A DNA stretch of 64,000 nt, from positions 182,030 to 246,029 of the forward strand of contig NZ_JACTVJ010000019.1 of the NCBI RefSeq assembly GCF_014493765.1, read 5' to 3'. This DNA comes from Streptomyces polyasparticus (lineage in GTDB: Bacteria; Actinomycetota; Actinomycetes; Streptomycetales; Streptomycetaceae). Position 1 is the first letter of the stretch, and each line of letters opens with the position of its first letter. A program made the position numbers and the translations under genes. Of this stretch, positions 8,591-17,583 are shown piece by piece. The notes under the pieces were generated by a model. It saw only the letters and a list, made by a program, of their open reading frames with translations, had not been told where the DNA came from and did no database searches.

Positions 8591-9289
8591 CTAGTGCGCG
8601 CTCAGCCAGTCGTACGCGGCCTGCGCCGTGAACTCCCGCTGACCGCCCTTGAACAGCAGATCCGCCGTCGCGAACTCCGCGTCGTCCGCCGCCGCAGCCA
8701 CGTACGGAATCGCGATGCAGCGCATCCCGGCCTTGTGTGCGGCGACGGCGCCGGGCGCCGCGTCCTCCATGACCACGCAGTCCGCCGGGTCCACACCGAG
8801 CCGGCGGGCCGCCTCCAGGAAGACATCGGGCTCCGGCTTGCCGGACGGCACCTCGTCCGCCGAGACGGCCTTCGTCAGATACGCGTCGAGCCCGGTGCCC
8901 TCGAGAATCGCGTGGATCGCGGCGAGCGAGGAGCCCGAGGCCACGATCATCGGCACGCCGTCCCCGTGCAGCCGCCGCACGAACTTCACCATCTCGGGAT
9001 ACGCCTGCGTGGAGCGGCGGGCGAGGCGCAGATAGGTGGCGTTCTTCTCGTCGAGCAGCTCCTCCAGCGGGTCGGTGATGCCGTACTCGTCCTGCCACAT
9101 CTGGATCGTCTCGGCGGTGGACACTCCGATGGTCCGCTCGTGCTCCTGCCAGGTGTGCGTCACGCCGTACCGGGCGAGGAGTTCACGGCCGGCCTCGAAG
9201 TAGTTGGGCTCGCTGTCGACGAGCGTCCCGTCGAGGTCGAAGACGATGGCCGTGCGGCCGAGAGGGCTCGTGCTGTTCGAAGTGCGCAT
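8591..9289 (-). CDS. HAD-superfamily phosphatase (beta-phosphoglucomutase-like)
   Basis: A 232-residue HAD subfamily IA hydrolase. Motif I is VFDLDGTLVDSE (nucleophile Asp18, acid/base Asp20), motif II VASGSS, motif III the Lys in SGKPEPDVF, and motif IV VVMEDAAPG. A helical cap lies between motifs I and II. Substrate is probably a small sugar or polyol phosphate, but this cannot be read from sequence. It begins 3 bp after the stop of the upstream AsnC-type gene, so the two form one transcription unit. Confidence 0.92.
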   Translation of the reverse strand: MRTSNSTSPLGRTAIVFDLDGTLVDSEPNYFEAGRELLARYGVTHTWQEHERTIGVSTAETIQMWQDEYGITDPLEELLDEKNATYLRLARRSTQAYPEMVKFVRRLHGDGVPMIVASGSSLAAIHAILEGTGLDAYLTKAVSADEVPSGKPEPDVFLEAARRLGVDPADCVVMEDAAPGAVAAHKAGMRCIAIPYVAAAADDAEFATADLLFKGGQREFTAQAAYDWLSAH

Positions 9290-9292
9290 TCC

Positions 9293-9787
9293 TCAAGCAT
9301 GCCGTGGCCGCGCGGACTCGGCGGCCCGGCCCACCTTCTCCACCAGGGGGAGCACCCGGTGCGGCACCCGCTCGCGCAACGCCACCTCGGTGCGGGTGCG
9401 GACGACTCCGGGCAGCGAGATCAGCTGCTGGATGACGTCCTCCAGATGCGCGTTGTCGCGGGCGGCGACGCGGGTCAGGAGATCCCCGCCGCCGGTGATC
9501 GAGAACGCCTCGATGATCTCCGGCACCTGCGCGAGGGCGTCGCCGACGTCGTCGAGATGCCCCTGGGTGACCTCCACGTGCACGAAGGCGAGGACGGGAT
9601 GGCCCAGTGCGCCGGGCGAGAGCATCGGCCCCGATCCGGTGATCACCCCGTCCCGCTCCAGGCGGTCGAGCCGCGCCTGCAGGGTGCCGCGCGCGATGCC
9701 CAGGATCCGCGCGTACTCCCGCACGCTCGTACGGGGTTGCTCGATCAGCAGACGCAGAATCCGTGCATCCAGCGCATCGACTGCCAT
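9293..9787 (-). CDS. Lrp/AsnC-family transcriptional regulator
   Basis: A 164-residue protein: N-terminal AsnC HTH (LDARILRLLIEQPRTSVREYARILGIARGTLQARLDRLERDGV) then the RAM/ASNC ligand domain with GDLLTRVAA and LPGVVRTRTEVAL. It probably senses an amino acid. It is directly upstream of, and transcribed with, the HAD gene and divergent from the FUSC gene. The sequence GCCATTGG at its start codon is repeated as CCAATGGC about 36 bp upstream (inverted), a possible autoregulatory pair of half-sites. Confidence 0.93.
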   Translation of the reverse strand: MAVDALDARILRLLIEQPRTSVREYARILGIARGTLQARLDRLERDGVITGSGPMLSPGALGHPVLAFVHVEVTQGHLDDVGDALAQVPEIIEAFSITGGGDLLTRVAARDNAHLEDVIQQLISLPGVVRTRTEVALRERVPHRVLPLVEKVGRAAESARPRHA

Positions 9788-10004
9788 TGGCCCTCCGGTG
9801 GCCGTAAGAATCAGACCTTGACTGTACCAATGGCCCAGGGCTTTCGGCCCGAGTTGAGCCAGTAGCGACGTGAATGCTTTCCTTATGCAGTCGATGGCGC
9901 TGCGGGACCTTCCGCGGCGCCTTTTCCATGTCCGTTCACGGCCGAGCCGGGCGGACCGCACAGCGAGGGCGTACGCGGGGATCGCGCGCGCCAGGCGGGG
10001 GTGA

Positions 10005-11510
10005 GTGAGCGCGGTGAAGAGGATGTTCGTCGCACCGGATCCGGGACGGCTGCGCCTGAGGGTCTCCCTGCGCGCAGTGCTCGGCATCGGCCTGGCCGTC
10101 ACGGCCGCCGAACTCGCCGGGTTCTCCCTGACGGCCTCCATCACCGGCGGGCTCGCCGCCCTGCTCGCGCTCTTCACCGTCGCCGACGCCACCGTGCGCA
10201 GGCAGGCCGTGACCACCGCGCTGCTCCCCGCGGCCGGTTTCCCCGTCCTCGCGCTCGCCGCCTCGCTGCATGCGGTGCCGCTCGCCCGGGACGCGGCGTT
10301 CGTGGCCGTGGTGTTCGCCGGGGTGTACGCGCGGCGCTGGGGGGCGCGCGGGCATGCGCTCGGGATCTTCGCGTTCATGATGTTCTTCGTCACGCAGTTC
10401 CTGCACGCGCTGCCCGCCCAACTTCCGGAGCTGTACGCCGCGGTGGCGATCGCCCTGGCCGCGTCCTCGACGGTCCGCTTCGGCCTGTGGTGCATCGAGC
10501 GCCGCACCCCGCCCGCGGTGCCGCCGGCCCTGCCACAGGGCCACGGCCTCGCCCGGGCGACCACGCGGCAGGCCTTCCAGGCGGCCGCGGCCTGCACGTT
10601 CGCCGTCGCGCTCGGCCAGTTGGTCTCCGGCGAGCGCTGGTACTGGGCCGTCGGCACCGCCTGGTGGATCTTCGTCAACACCGCCTCGCGCGGCGAGACG
10701 CTCGTCCGCGGATTCCGGCGCGTGCTCGGCACGGTCATCGGGATCGCGGCCGGCCTTTTGATCGCCGTACCGCTGCACGGGGAGCCCGCGCCGACCGCCG
10801 CCCTGGTGGCCGTCTGCGTGTTCGGGATCTTCTACACGGCGGCCGTGTCGTACACCTGGATGATGCTGGCGGTCACGGTGATGGCGGGCCTGCTCTACGG
10901 CCTGCTCGGGGTGCTCAGCCCGGGGCTCCTTGCCCTGCGCGTGGTGGAGACCGGAGTGGGAGCGCTCGGTGCGTTCCTGGCGGTTCTTCTGGTGCTGCCG
11001 GTGACCACGCACGCGACCACCGACGGGTGGATCCAGCGCGCGCTGCACTGCGTGCACGCCTGCACCTCGGAGGCGGCCGCCCGGCTTGCCGGCCGCCCGG
11101 ACGCCGACCCGGCCCGCTATGTCACGGAGCTGGAGTCGCTGCTCGGCAAGGTGCGGCTGTCGCTGGCTCCGCTGGTGCACCCGCTCAGCCCGCTGAGGGC
11201 CCGCAAGGCCCGCGCGCGCCAGGTGCTCGAACTCCTCGACCGGTGCGCCCACGAGGTGCGCGGCCTGGCGTCGGTCGCCGCGGATCCCGACGCCTCGCAC
11301 GACGCGCGGCTGGCTGCCGCCTGCTGGCGCGTGGAGGCGGCGGTTCAGGCACTCACCGCACCCGCGACCCCCGTCAGCAGGACCGAAGAGCAGCCAGTCG
11401 CCGCACCGCACTCCACCGGCGGAGAACCGGCCCTGGCGCATCTGCACGGTCTGGAACAGGCCCTCAAGGCACTCGCCGCGCCCCTGGGCAGCCCCGCCGC
11501 CTCCGCCTGA
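10005..11510 (+). CDS. FUSC-family integral membrane protein
   Basis: A 501-residue protein with two blocks of about five or six hydrophobic helices separated by a short cytosolic part, and a helical C-terminal domain. The second block begins TRQAFQAAAACTFAVALGQL and contains ERWYWAVGTAWWIFVNTA, the FUSC-type signature. Family members are aromatic-acid or fusaric-acid exporter-like permeases. Start uncertain among GTG 10005, GTG 10014 and ATG 10023. No membrane-fusion partner is adjacent, so it may act alone. Confidence 0.87.
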   Translation: MSAVKRMFVAPDPGRLRLRVSLRAVLGIGLAVTAAELAGFSLTASITGGLAALLALFTVADATVRRQAVTTALLPAAGFPVLALAASLHAVPLARDAAFVAVVFAGVYARRWGARGHALGIFAFMMFFVTQFLHALPAQLPELYAAVAIALAASSTVRFGLWCIERRTPPAVPPALPQGHGLARATTRQAFQAAAACTFAVALGQLVSGERWYWAVGTAWWIFVNTASRGETLVRGFRRVLGTVIGIAAGLLIAVPLHGEPAPTAALVAVCVFGIFYTAAVSYTWMMLAVTVMAGLLYGLLGVLSPGLLALRVVETGVGALGAFLAVLLVLPVTTHATTDGWIQRALHCVHACTSEAAARLAGRPDADPARYVTELESLLGKVRLSLAPLVHPLSPLRARKARARQVLELLDRCAHEVRGLASVAADPDASHDARLAAACWRVEAAVQALTAPATPVSRTEEQPVAAPHSTGGEPALAHLHGLEQALKALAAPLGSPAASA

Positions 11511-11558
11511 GCGCCTTCGCTCGGCGTCCTCGAAGGACGCGATCGGCGACCGTATCGG

Positions 11559-12539
11559 TCAGCGTCGCGCGGCCGGAGTCTCGGCCGCGGGCATGGGCAG
11601 CCACGGGCGCGGCTGGTCCGGAGCGGAGGGATCCCAGCGGCGTACGAGGGAGAGCATGGCCAGGGCGGTCAGCGCGCCGAAGGCCGAGGCGAGGGACTGG
11701 CCGGCCAGATAGGCCTCCCAGTCGGCGTCGGCCGGCAGCGCGGGGGTCGTGCGGTCACGTGCGTACATCCACAGGAAGAGACCGGCCAGGACGGTGCCGA
11801 CGCATGCCGTGCCGGCCAGGGCGAAGGTCGGCAGGCGGAGCAGCAACCGCGGGCCGGTGACGGCGGGTGCCCCGCGGCCGAGTGCCGCGAGGGCGGCCAG
11901 AGCGAGGGCGCCGACGGCGAAGGCGATCAGGTTGCCGCCGAAGGTGTCGGCGGGCCGGTGCCAGTGCGCGGTCACGGTGCTCGCGCCGATGCCGACGGTC
12001 CACAGCGCACCGAACGCGGCGGCAAGCCCGCGCCATCGCGGTGCCGCGACGATGATCAGGGCGAACAGCAGAGATGTGGCGATGGCCGTGTGACCGCTGG
12101 GAAAACTGTTGTGCACGGGGACCGGCGGATCGGTCTGCCCGTACAAGGCGGGCCGCGTCACCACGTACCGCTTGAGGACCTCGGCCACCCCCATCGCCCC
12201 CACGATCGTGCACACACCGGCGACGCCCGCGAGCCGGCGGTGACGGATCGCGGCGATCAGCAGCACACCGACGCAGCCCGCGCCGATGGTGGCGAGGGAG
12301 ATGGCCCGCAACCGGCCCTCCGCCGCGCCGCGTTCGGCCCGGTCCCGGTACTCCAGGGCGCCCGCGAGCACCGCGTCCTCGAAGCGCTGGCCCGTCTGGG
12401 TGCGCACCATCAGCCAGTACACGAGTCCGAACAGCAGCAGCGCGACCAGGGCGGAGACGGTGGCCCGCTTCCGGAACCGTGCGCGGACCACGCCGGGCAT
12501 GCCGCGCACGGCTTGGATGTGCGCACCTCGCGAATCCAT
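11559..12539 (-). CDS. PAP2-superfamily membrane phosphatase
   Basis: A 326-residue multi-pass protein with the three PAP2 phosphatase motifs: KRYVVTRPALYG, SFPSGHTA and HWHRPADTFGG. Six or more hydrophobic helices flank them, plus an extra C-terminal pair. Such enzymes dephosphorylate lipid phosphates (phosphatidate, undecaprenyl pyrophosphate) at the membrane. The start MDSRGAHIQ is chosen because upstream in-frame sequence is poor coding sequence. It is convergent with the FUSC gene. Confidence 0.9.
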   Translation of the reverse strand: MDSRGAHIQAVRGMPGVVRARFRKRATVSALVALLLFGLVYWLMVRTQTGQRFEDAVLAGALEYRDRAERGAAEGRLRAISLATIGAGCVGVLLIAAIRHRRLAGVAGVCTIVGAMGVAEVLKRYVVTRPALYGQTDPPVPVHNSFPSGHTAIATSLLFALIIVAAPRWRGLAAAFGALWTVGIGASTVTAHWHRPADTFGGNLIAFAVGALALAALAALGRGAPAVTGPRLLLRLPTFALAGTACVGTVLAGLFLWMYARDRTTPALPADADWEAYLAGQSLASAFGALTALAMLSLVRRWDPSAPDQPRPWLPMPAAETPAARR

Positions 12540-13016
12540 ACAACTCCCTCGTACGGGACGCCGGGTGGCGGCGCCGGTCGGAACGGGTGGCCGGTCGGCC
12601 GGTCGCCCGACACCTTCCAATCTCCCGGCGCACCAGGCGCTTTGCGCGCTGTACGCAGCCAGACGCGTGAGGAGGCCCCGCGCCGCCATCGCCGTGCCCT
12701 CACGACCACCTCCGGCGGCACCTGTGCACTGAAGCGGTGAACCTGCACTCGGACACCTCCACGCGCCGGAGCAGGCGCTCGTCCCGCTTGTCGCGCCCCT
12801 GCGCACCGCTCCGCGCTCCCTGTCGGCCGGAGCCCGGCGGCACCGCCCCCCCCGTCTCACCTGCGGCATGTACAACCAGCCCTTGAATGAGGCACGTTCA
12901 CGGGGCACATACAGGGTGGATCAGCACGGGCCGGGGGTAAGCCCCGCGTCACATATGGGAGAGCGCACGGGTCGTGCGGGAGCGGCCCGTGCTCCCAGGA
13001 CGCGGGAGTACACACG
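12540..13016. other. Intergenic region upstream of nitric oxide synthase
   Basis: About 480 bp between the divergent PAP2 and NOS genes. No convincing gene, terminator or operator was found; it contains a run of nine C near 12850 and presumably both promoters. A GGGAG about nine bases before the NOS ATG is its likely ribosome site. Confidence 0.5.
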
Positions 13017-14360
13017 ATGCGGAACTTCCTGCGCCGTGACCAGGCCACGCTCGCCGGTCCCGGCTATGCGCCCGAAAACTCCGACCGACTCGAAGGCATC
13101 GAACGACTCGATGGCATGCAGAGCCTCGACGGCGCGATCGCCTCGCCCCTGCTTTCCGACGCCCTGCCGCAGCACGACGGCCGCTCGCCCGGCGGCCGCG
13201 ACAGGGCCCGCGGGCATGACGAGCAGCGGTCCCTGTGGCGGCAGGCTGCCGAGTTCGTCGCCCAGTACCACCGCGAGCAGCTGGAGGGCGCGGATCCGAC
13301 CCGCAGGCTCGCCGAGGTCCGCACCGAGCTCGACGCCACGGGCACCTACCGGCACACCGACGAGGAACTGGTCTTCGGCGCGCGGGTCGCCTGGCGCAAC
13401 GCCAACCGCTGCATCGGCCGCCTCTATTGGCGCTCGCTGCGCATCCGCGACCGGCGTCACCTCTCGCGCGGCGAGGACATCGCGGCCGAGTGCGTCTCGC
13501 ATCTGTACGAGGCCGGGAACGCCGGCCGTATCCGCCCCCTCATCACCGTCTTCGCCCCCGACGCACCCGGCCGCCCCGCGCCGCGGATCTGGAACGAGCA
13601 GCTCATCCGGTACGCCGGCTACACCGCCGAGGACGGCACGGTCACCGGCGACCCGCGCAACGCGGGCCTGACGGCGCTCGCCCGCGACCTCGGCTGGCCC
13701 GGCGGACCCGGCACCCACTTCGACGTACTGCCGCTGGTGATCCAGGAAGCGGGGCGCTGCCCGCAGTGGTACCCGCTGCCGCCCGAAGCCGTGCTCGAAG
13801 TGCCGATCGAGCACCCCGAGTTCGGCTGGTTCCAGCTGCTCGGGCTGCGCTGGCACGCCGTGCCCGCGCTCGCGAACATGTGCCTGGAGATCGGCGGCAT
13901 CTGCTACCCGAGCGCCCCGTTCAACGGCTGGTACATGGGCACGGAGATCGGCGCGCGCAACTTCGCCGACACCGACCGCTACGACCTGCTGCCGGTGATC
14001 GCCGCCCGGCTCGGCCTCGACCTGCGCGACGAGCGTTCGCTGTGGCGCGACCGGGCACTCGTCGAACTCAACCGGGCCGTCCTGCACTCCTTCGATCGCG
14101 CGCGGGTCACGGTCACCGACCACCACACCGAATCCCGCCGCTTCCTCACCCATATCGGCCGCGAGGAGCGCAACGGGCGGCAGGTGGGCGCCGACTGGTC
14201 GTGGATCGTCCCGCCGATCTCGGGCTCGGCCACGCCGGTCTTCCATCGCACGTACGACGCCACGGAGCGCTATCCCGCCTACGTGCACCATCCCGACGCC
14301 CGCGCACGGGCGGCCGGGCTCGGCTCCTTCGATGCCTCGGACGGGTGCCCTTTGGTCTAG
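13017..14360 (+). CDS. nos: Nitric oxide synthase, oxygenase domain only
   Basis: A 447-residue bacterial NOS. The heme-thiolate motif AWRNANRCIGR puts the ligand at Cys132. The arginine/pterin pocket motif NGWYMGTEIGARNFADTDRYD supplies the substrate-binding Glu310, and the C-terminal WSWIVPPISGSATPVFHR is typical. No calmodulin or reductase domain is present, so electrons must come from separate reductases. The protein has roughly 65 more N-terminal residues than the Bacillus enzyme, low in complexity and Asp/Gly-rich. It makes NO from L-arginine. No thaxtomin genes are nearby, so a nitration role in a known pathway is not indicated. A lactonase-type gene follows 50 bp later. Confidence 0.96.
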   Translation: MRNFLRRDQATLAGPGYAPENSDRLEGIERLDGMQSLDGAIASPLLSDALPQHDGRSPGGRDRARGHDEQRSLWRQAAEFVAQYHREQLEGADPTRRLAEVRTELDATGTYRHTDEELVFGARVAWRNANRCIGRLYWRSLRIRDRRHLSRGEDIAAECVSHLYEAGNAGRIRPLITVFAPDAPGRPAPRIWNEQLIRYAGYTAEDGTVTGDPRNAGLTALARDLGWPGGPGTHFDVLPLVIQEAGRCPQWYPLPPEAVLEVPIEHPEFGWFQLLGLRWHAVPALANMCLEIGGICYPSAPFNGWYMGTEIGARNFADTDRYDLLPVIAARLGLDLRDERSLWRDRALVELNRAVLHSFDRARVTVTDHHTESRRFLTHIGREERNGRQVGADWSWIVPPISGSATPVFHRTYDATERYPAYVHHPDARARAAGLGSFDASDGCPLV

Positions 14361-14409
14361 ACCGGCTGCTACTGTCGCCCCGGACTCACGGCGGACGGAA
14401 GGCGGCACA

Positions 14410-15408
14410 GTGGCGGGCGCACGGGCGTACATCGGTTCCTTCACCTCGGCGGGCGGAGACGGGGTCACGGTGGCGGCCGTCGATCCCGCCACCGGGGCGC
14501 TGAGCGTGCTCACCACGACGGACGCGCTGGCCGATCCCTCGTATCTGGCCCTGGCGGACGGCCAGTTGTACGCCGTGTCCGAGACGCCCGAGGCGGGTGC
14601 CGTGGGCGTCTTCGACGTCACCGAGGACGTGCCGCGCCTGCTTGGGGCCCGGCCCGTGGAGGGCTCGGGGCCGACGCATCTGACGGTGACGGCCGGGCAT
14701 GTGCTGACCGCGAACTACGGTTCGGGCAGCGTGTCCGCGCTGCCGCTGGGGGAGGGGGCCGCGAGCGTGCTGTCGCACGCGGGTTCGGGGCCGGTCGCGG
14801 GGCGCCAGGAAGGCCCGCATGCCCACCAGGTGGTGGCCGACCCGAGCGGGCGCTGGATGCTCAGCGTGGACCTCGGGACGGACTCGGTGCGGATCTGCAC
14901 CCTCGACGGCGGCGCACTCACGGTCCGGCGCGAAGCGGCCCTGCGCGCGGGCAGCGGACCGCGGCATCTCGCGTTCCATCCGTCCGGCGGGTTCGTCTAC
15001 GTGCTCAACGAGCTGGACCCGACGCTCACCGTCTGCTCCTGGGACGCCGACGCCGGAGTGCTCACCCCGCTGCGCGAGGTGCCCGTGCTCGCCGAGGAGC
15101 CGAAGGGAGACGCCTACCCCTCCGCGATCGTGGCCTCACCTGACGGGCGCTTCCTGTGGACGGCGACCCGCGGCGAGGACGTGATCTCCACGTTCGCCCT
15201 CGACGGCGGTGAGCCGGTCCTGGTGGCCGTCACCGACTGCGGCGGGCACTGGCCGCGCGACCTCGCCGTACACCCGTCGGGACAGTTCCTGTACGCGGCG
15301 AACGAGCGCTCGGGAGACGTCACCTGGTTCCGTGTACGGGCCGCGGACGGAACGCCGGAGCGCGGGGGCTCCGTGGCGGCGCCGGCTGCCTCGTGCGTGG
15401 TGTTCTGA
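14410..15408 (+). CDS. Lactonase-fold beta-propeller (6-phosphogluconolactonase-like)
   Basis: A 332-residue seven-bladed propeller of the YbhE/Pgl lactonase family. Evidence is the opening ARAYIGSFTSAGGDGVTV and repeated blades with GPRHLAFHPSGGFVYVLNEL, YPSAIVASPDGRFLW and WPRDLAVHPSGQFLYAANE. There is no signal peptide, so it is cytosolic. The GTG start is preferred over upstream frames because GGACGGAAGG precedes it and the protein then begins at the first blade. It could hydrolyse 6-phosphogluconolactone or another lactone. It may be co-transcribed with the NOS gene. Confidence 0.9.
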   Translation: MAGARAYIGSFTSAGGDGVTVAAVDPATGALSVLTTTDALADPSYLALADGQLYAVSETPEAGAVGVFDVTEDVPRLLGARPVEGSGPTHLTVTAGHVLTANYGSGSVSALPLGEGAASVLSHAGSGPVAGRQEGPHAHQVVADPSGRWMLSVDLGTDSVRICTLDGGALTVRREAALRAGSGPRHLAFHPSGGFVYVLNELDPTLTVCSWDADAGVLTPLREVPVLAEEPKGDAYPSAIVASPDGRFLWTATRGEDVISTFALDGGEPVLVAVTDCGGHWPRDLAVHPSGQFLYAANERSGDVTWFRVRAADGTPERGGSVAAPAASCVVF

Positions 15409-15436
15409 GCCGCACCCGCATCTGGGGCCGCGCAGA

Positions 15437-15475
15437 CGAAAGGGCCCACCCTGATCGACCGGGTGGGCCCTTTCG
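15437..15475. terminator. Bidirectional terminator hairpin
   Basis: Perfect 15-bp arms (CGAAAGGGCCCACCC / GGGTGGGCCCTTTCG) around a nine-base loop, lying between the convergent lactonase and sirohydrochlorin-chelatase-like genes. It should terminate both. Confidence 0.95.
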
Positions 15476-15490
15476 TGCGAGCGGGCAGCG

Positions 15491-16414
15491 TCAGCGCACC
15501 GGCGCGCCCATCTGCTGCTGCGGGGCGATGCCCAGCGCGTTCATGTAGTTCGACAGGGTCAGCTTGCCGATCGCCGGGTACGCGCCCAGCGGCTCGGCGA
15601 CGGCGCAGCCGGCCTCCTTGGCGGCGGCGTCGAGCAGGCCGTCGGCCGCCTCCGGACCGATGACATACGGCGCCAGCGCCAGCTGGGCGGAGCCCGAGCC
15701 GCGCAGCTGCTCGGCGATCGCGGCGACGGAGCCCGGCTCGTCGAGCGCGGCGGCGAGCACCGGCACGGCGAGACGCGCGGCCAGGAGCATGCCGGTGATG
15801 CCCGCGGCCTGCACCGCCTCCTCGCCGCCCGAGGTGGCGAGGATGATGCCGTCGGCAGCCGTGGCCACCGTGAACAGCCTGGCCCTGTCGGCGCGGGACA
15901 GGCCGGCCTCGGAGAGCCGTACGTGCAGGGCCTCGGCGAGCAGCGGGTGCGGGCCGAGCACATCGGTGACCTCGGCGGGCGCGCTGCTGTCCACCACGGC
16001 CTGGCGGATCCGGCGCATCAGCGCGTTGTCCGGTCCGGCCAGGAGCGGCACGACCACGGCGACCGGGCCCTGCGGCTCGGTGGCCTCGACGCCGGCGGCC
16101 AGCGCCTGCTGGTAGCGGGCGGTGCGCTGCTCGGCGGCCTGCGCGAGGACGGTCTGGAGGTTCGGGTACTCGGCGCCTTCGCCGTCCACGTAACCGATGC
16201 GGGCGTCGAGACCCGGCAGCTCGGAACGGGCGATCGAGGTGACCTCTTCGGCGAGGGCGCGCGCTTCGGCGCTGGGCGTTCCCGGCACGGCGAGAACGAG
16301 CGCGGGTGCTCCCTCGGGAGCCACCGCGGGTTCCGGACGGCGGTGCCGACCGGGCTGGCGGGGTCGCGGCATTCGTACAGGCAGGCCGGATGCGGGCCCA
16401 GTGGGGGAGCTCAT
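15491..16414 (-). CDS. Sirohydrochlorin chelatase / CbiX-like protein
   Basis: A 307-residue protein with two CbiX/SirB-type halves. The first strand is ALVLAVPGTP, where active enzymes usually have a metal-binding His (ALxxxxHG); this His is absent. The later half contains LNxxxI-type GITGMLLAARLAVPVL and LALAPYVIGPEAADGL. It starts with an Arg/Pro-rich tail of about 35 residues. In Streptomyces such proteins are usually annotated as sirohydrochlorin chelatase in nitrite/sulfite reductase cofactor synthesis, but no such reductase is adjacent and the missing His makes catalysis uncertain. Confidence 0.8.
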   Translation of the reverse strand: MSSPTGPASGLPVRMPRPRQPGRHRRPEPAVAPEGAPALVLAVPGTPSAEARALAEEVTSIARSELPGLDARIGYVDGEGAEYPNLQTVLAQAAEQRTARYQQALAAGVEATEPQGPVAVVVPLLAGPDNALMRRIRQAVVDSSAPAEVTDVLGPHPLLAEALHVRLSEAGLSRADRARLFTVATAADGIILATSGGEEAVQAAGITGMLLAARLAVPVLAAALDEPGSVAAIAEQLRGSGSAQLALAPYVIGPEAADGLLDAAAKEAGCAVAEPLGAYPAIGKLTLSNYMNALGIAPQQQMGAPVR

Positions 16415-16474
16415 GGCGCCGCATGCTACTGGCTAGTGGTGGTCTGCTGTTCGGGGAGGGGGCAGGTGCGAGTT

Positions 16475-16509
16475 ATACGTCCGTATTTTTCCGTTGAGTG
16501 ACAATTGTC
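16475..16509. promoter_or_regulatory. Two palindromes upstream of the CbiX-like gene
   Basis: ATACGTCCGTAT (16475-16486) and GACAATTGTC (16500-16509) are two inverted repeats in AT-rich sequence. The first overlaps a minus-strand TATAAC that could be the -10 box. They look like operators of an unidentified regulator. Confidence 0.45.
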
Positions 16510-16554
16510 GTCACTGTCGGGAACGTTGAGCGTCCGGAGCTCGGCCGCTTTCCG

Positions 16555-17583
16555 TCAGTCGCTTCCCTCCGGAACATGCAGCAGGCGTCCGTCGCGCGGC
16601 AGCGCCAACGCGTCGAGCGCGAGCGCCGTCGCGAGCACCACCGCCCCGTCGAGCGGATTCCCCTCCGCCGACACGGCCCGTGCGCGCGGCAGTTGGACCG
16701 ACAGCTCTTCCTTCAGGGGTACGAGGAGTGCATCGCCGATCCCGAACAGGCCGCCGGTCAGGGCGACTTCACACTCCGTCTCCGGCGGGCACACCGCGGC
16801 CGCGGCCTCGGCGATGTGCAGCGCCGCGGCCTGCAGGATGCCGGCCGCGACCGGGTCATCGGCGGCGCAGCGGGCCACCTCGGGGACGAAGGAGGCGAGC
16901 ACGGCCGGGCGGTCCGTGCGCGGGTACAGCTTGCCGGGAAGCTCCGTGACCGGCCCGTCGAAGAACTCCTCCGCGCGGGCCCGCAGCAGCGCCGAGCCGC
17001 CGCGCCGGCCGTCGAGGTCGCGCAGGGCGGCGTCCAGGCCGGCCCGGCCGATCCAGGCGCCGCCGCCGCAGTCGCCGAGCAGATGGCCCCAGCCGTCGGC
17101 CCGGCGCCACTTCCTGCCCTCGGTGCCGAGCGCGATCATCCCGGTGCCCGCGGCGACCACCGCGCCGGGCCGCTGGCCCAGGGCGCCCGCGTACGCGGTC
17201 ACCGCGTCGGCGGCAAGGGCGAGCCTGCGCACTCCGAAGGCTTCCGCGAGAGCGCCGGGCAGGTGCTCGCGCAGGTCGTCGCCGAGGGTGGCCATGCCGG
17301 CCGCTCCGACGGCCACGGCCCGGATGTCCTTGCCGTCGCCGCCGGCCTCGCCGAGCAGGGCGTTGGCCATGGGGACGAGCTGTTCCATCAGGTGCCCGGC
17401 GTCGATGCCGCCCGGTCCCGTACGTACGGGCTGCCGGGAGACCGCCGTGTCGGCGCGGTCGGCGCCGGCGGCCGGGGCCGCATCACCGGCGGACGGAACG
17501 GGCGCGAGTGCGACGCGCAGGCCCGAGCCGCCGGAGTCCACGGCGAGCACCCAACCAGGCTGGTGTGTCGAGGAGTTGGTCAC
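16555..17583 (-). CDS. BadF/BadG-type ATPase, N-acetylglucosamine kinase-like
   Basis: A 342-residue ASKHA-fold kinase: phosphate-1 loop [14 protein letters not shown] near residue 15, [12 protein letters not shown] (adenosine/phosphate loop), the [16 protein letters not shown] stretch and VALTGGLFG near the C-terminus. This is the pattern of eukaryote-like N-acetylglucosamine kinases (BadF/BadG/BcrA/BcrD family). It likely phosphorylates GlcNAc or a related amino sugar in the cytosol. GTG start: it overlaps the stop of the uracil-DNA glycosylase gene as GTGA, so the two are translationally coupled. Confidence 0.88.
   Translation of the reverse strand: MTNSSTHQPGWVLAVDSGGSGLRVALAPVPSAGDAAPAAGADRADTAVSRQPVRTGPGGIDAGHLMEQLVPMANALLGEAGGDGKDIRAVAVGAAGMATLGDDLREHLPGALAEAFGVRRLALAADAVTAYAGALGQRPGAVVAAGTGMIALGTEGRKWRRADGWGHLLGDCGGGAWIGRAGLDAALRDLDGRRGGSALLRARAEEFFDGPVTELPGKLYPRTDRPAVLASFVPEVARCAADDPVAAGILQAAALHIAEAAAAVCPPETECEVALTGGLFGIGDALLVPLKEELSVQLPRARAVSAEGNPLDGAVVLATALALDALALPRDGRLLHVPEGSD

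Noticed and set aside
12540-13016. Possible small genes in the PAP2-NOS gap
   Set aside because: Frames are Arg/Pro/Gly-rich without third-position bias, ribosome site or family similarity.
13017-14360. NOS as part of a thaxtomin-type cluster
   Set aside because: No non-ribosomal peptide synthetase, P450 TxtE or TxtR gene is nearby.
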